Shown here in pieces: positions 63,200 through 64,000 of a stretch of 64,000 nucleotides of DNA. The notes under the pieces were generated by a model. It was not told the DNA's origin and did not search any database. It saw only the letters and a program-made list of their open reading frames with translations. Both the position numbers and the translations under genes were made by a program. This stretch comes from Paragordius varius (Eukaryota > Nematomorpha): assembly GCA_964247055.1 (NCBI GenBank), contig OZ176052.1, positions 5,332,001 through 5,396,000 on the forward strand, written 5' to 3'. Numbering within the stretch: the stretch's first letter is position 1; the number at the start of each line of letters is the position of its first letter.

Positions 63200-63640
63200 C
63201 TATAATTTTTAATAAAAAAATTAGTCTCTTGGTGTATATCCCGCTTCTCTTCGCGCCTACTTAGTATGCATTTTTGTGAGCACTCTATGAATACATAATC
63301 TTTGGTTAGTTTGGATTTGAGCTTCTTTTCGACTGCTAGGATAACTAACGATTCAGAACTATGGTTTTCATCCAAACAATGTAAGAACGGGGCTGAATTT
63401 TTGCTTCTTACATGGTCTTTGAACCTCACCTTTATGTTTCTTTTCGACTGTCCTATGTACTTAGCATGACAGTTATTGGAATAAAACTGTATATTGTATT
63501 TTCAGATATCGCGAGTTTCAACATTGTGAGAACGTTTTGTAGTAAACTTTTAAAAAAAGTTTTCTTTTTAGAATTTTGCTAAGGTTGACAAGTGAAGTCG
63601 TACAGTATTTTCACCAGGGATATCACCAAGTGTCTTTAAA
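63200..63640 (-). mobile_element. Penelope-like element fragment with GIY-YIG domain
   Basis: The minus strand reads SNNCHAKYIGQSKRNIKVRF then KDHVRSKNSAPFLHCLDENH, the characteristic GIY-YIG nuclease region of Penelope-like retroelements (CxxxYIGxTxRxxxxRxxEH pattern). The reverse-transcriptase part is essentially absent, so this is a short, broken 3' fragment. Confidence 0.75.
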
Positions 63641-63960
63641 AATAATAATACATCAGTGTAGATCGGTTACGCTAATGGTGCCTGCAACACTACCAGACAT
63701 ATGTTATACAAATGAATCATAATCGTATCCTGGTATAATCCAGACTAGTCGTAAAAATGTATGCCTACCCTACAGCGGAATTTCTACCGACCTTGGCAAA
63801 ATTCAAAAAAGAATAAATAATTTAAAAGTTACTTTAAACCTAGAGCAAACGTTATCAATGTTGAGAACTCGCGATATTGCAATAATTGTCAAGCTAAGTA
63901 CCTTACATTTAAAAAGAGAGGTAAAGGTGAGGTAATATTCAGCCATATTTTTACATTGTT
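63640..63960 (+). mobile_element. Second Penelope-like fragment, opposite orientation
   Basis: The plus strand shows VCLPYSGISTDLGKIQKRIN and NLEQTLSMLRTRDI, the linker preceding the nuclease in Penelope-like elements, and then a CNNCQAKYL segment. It meets the minus-strand fragment near 63640, the two pointing away from each other. Broken; similarity fades near 63960. Confidence 0.65.
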
Positions 63961-64000
63961 TGGATGACTAGATCGTTAGATATCCTAGCAATCGATAAGA

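Noticed and set aside
1-64000. tRNA, rRNA, CRISPR arrays, bacterial operons
   Set aside because: None seen. The genes are spliced animal genes, and no cloverleaf or regular spacer array stood out by eye.

Overview
The window is a very AT-rich stretch of an invertebrate animal genome. Genes are split by spliceosomal GT-AG introns, and non-coding DNA carries many (TA)n tracts and transposon debris. The conserved genes are AP-1 mu, NFI, GABA-B receptor subunit 1, an M13 peptidase and a ZP-domain membrane protein. They point to a bilaterian; the GABA-B tail looks somewhat arthropod-like. I could not fix the phylum from sequence alone. I see no rRNA, tRNA, CRISPR or bacterial feature.

Layout. (1) 2-2410 (+): last six exons of a neprilysin-like M13 metallopeptidase. 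(2) 4107-8247 (-): complete 8-exon AP-1 mu gene, 422 aa. Its largest intron carries a probable BEL/Pao fossil. (3) 8.5-13.2 kb: repeats, namely a fold-back element, a repeat with GGGGTA hairpins and a satellite of about 320 bp. (4) 13658-14350 (-): small unrecognised 90-aa gene in two exons. (5) 15.1-21.8 kb: fold-back elements and three Tc1/mariner-type MITEs. (6) 22144-30700 (+): nuclear factor I without its start exon, 1027 codons in 16 exons. (7) 31-41 kb: a dead mariner, hAT-like ends and AT-rich DNA. (8) 41462-49819 (+): ZP-domain type I membrane protein, 14 exons, signal-peptide exon not found. (9) 50.7-53.9 kb: more fold-back and hairpin repeats. (10) 54244-62540 (+): complete GABBR1, 16 exons, 805 aa. 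(11) 63.2-64 kb: two Penelope-like fragments pointing away from each other.

Every gene model below was assembled by hand. Reading-frame phase closes across all exons, which is the main support for the junctions.

The most unusual observation is intron size. AP-1 mu has two introns of exactly 23 nt and the M13 gene has one of 26 nt, all GT-AG and all demanded by the conserved protein. They sit beside ordinary introns of 64 to about 1,600 nt. A second theme is decayed tandem exon copies just upstream of working exons, in NFI (one copy) and GABBR1 (two copies). The genes are functionally unrelated and do not form one pathway.
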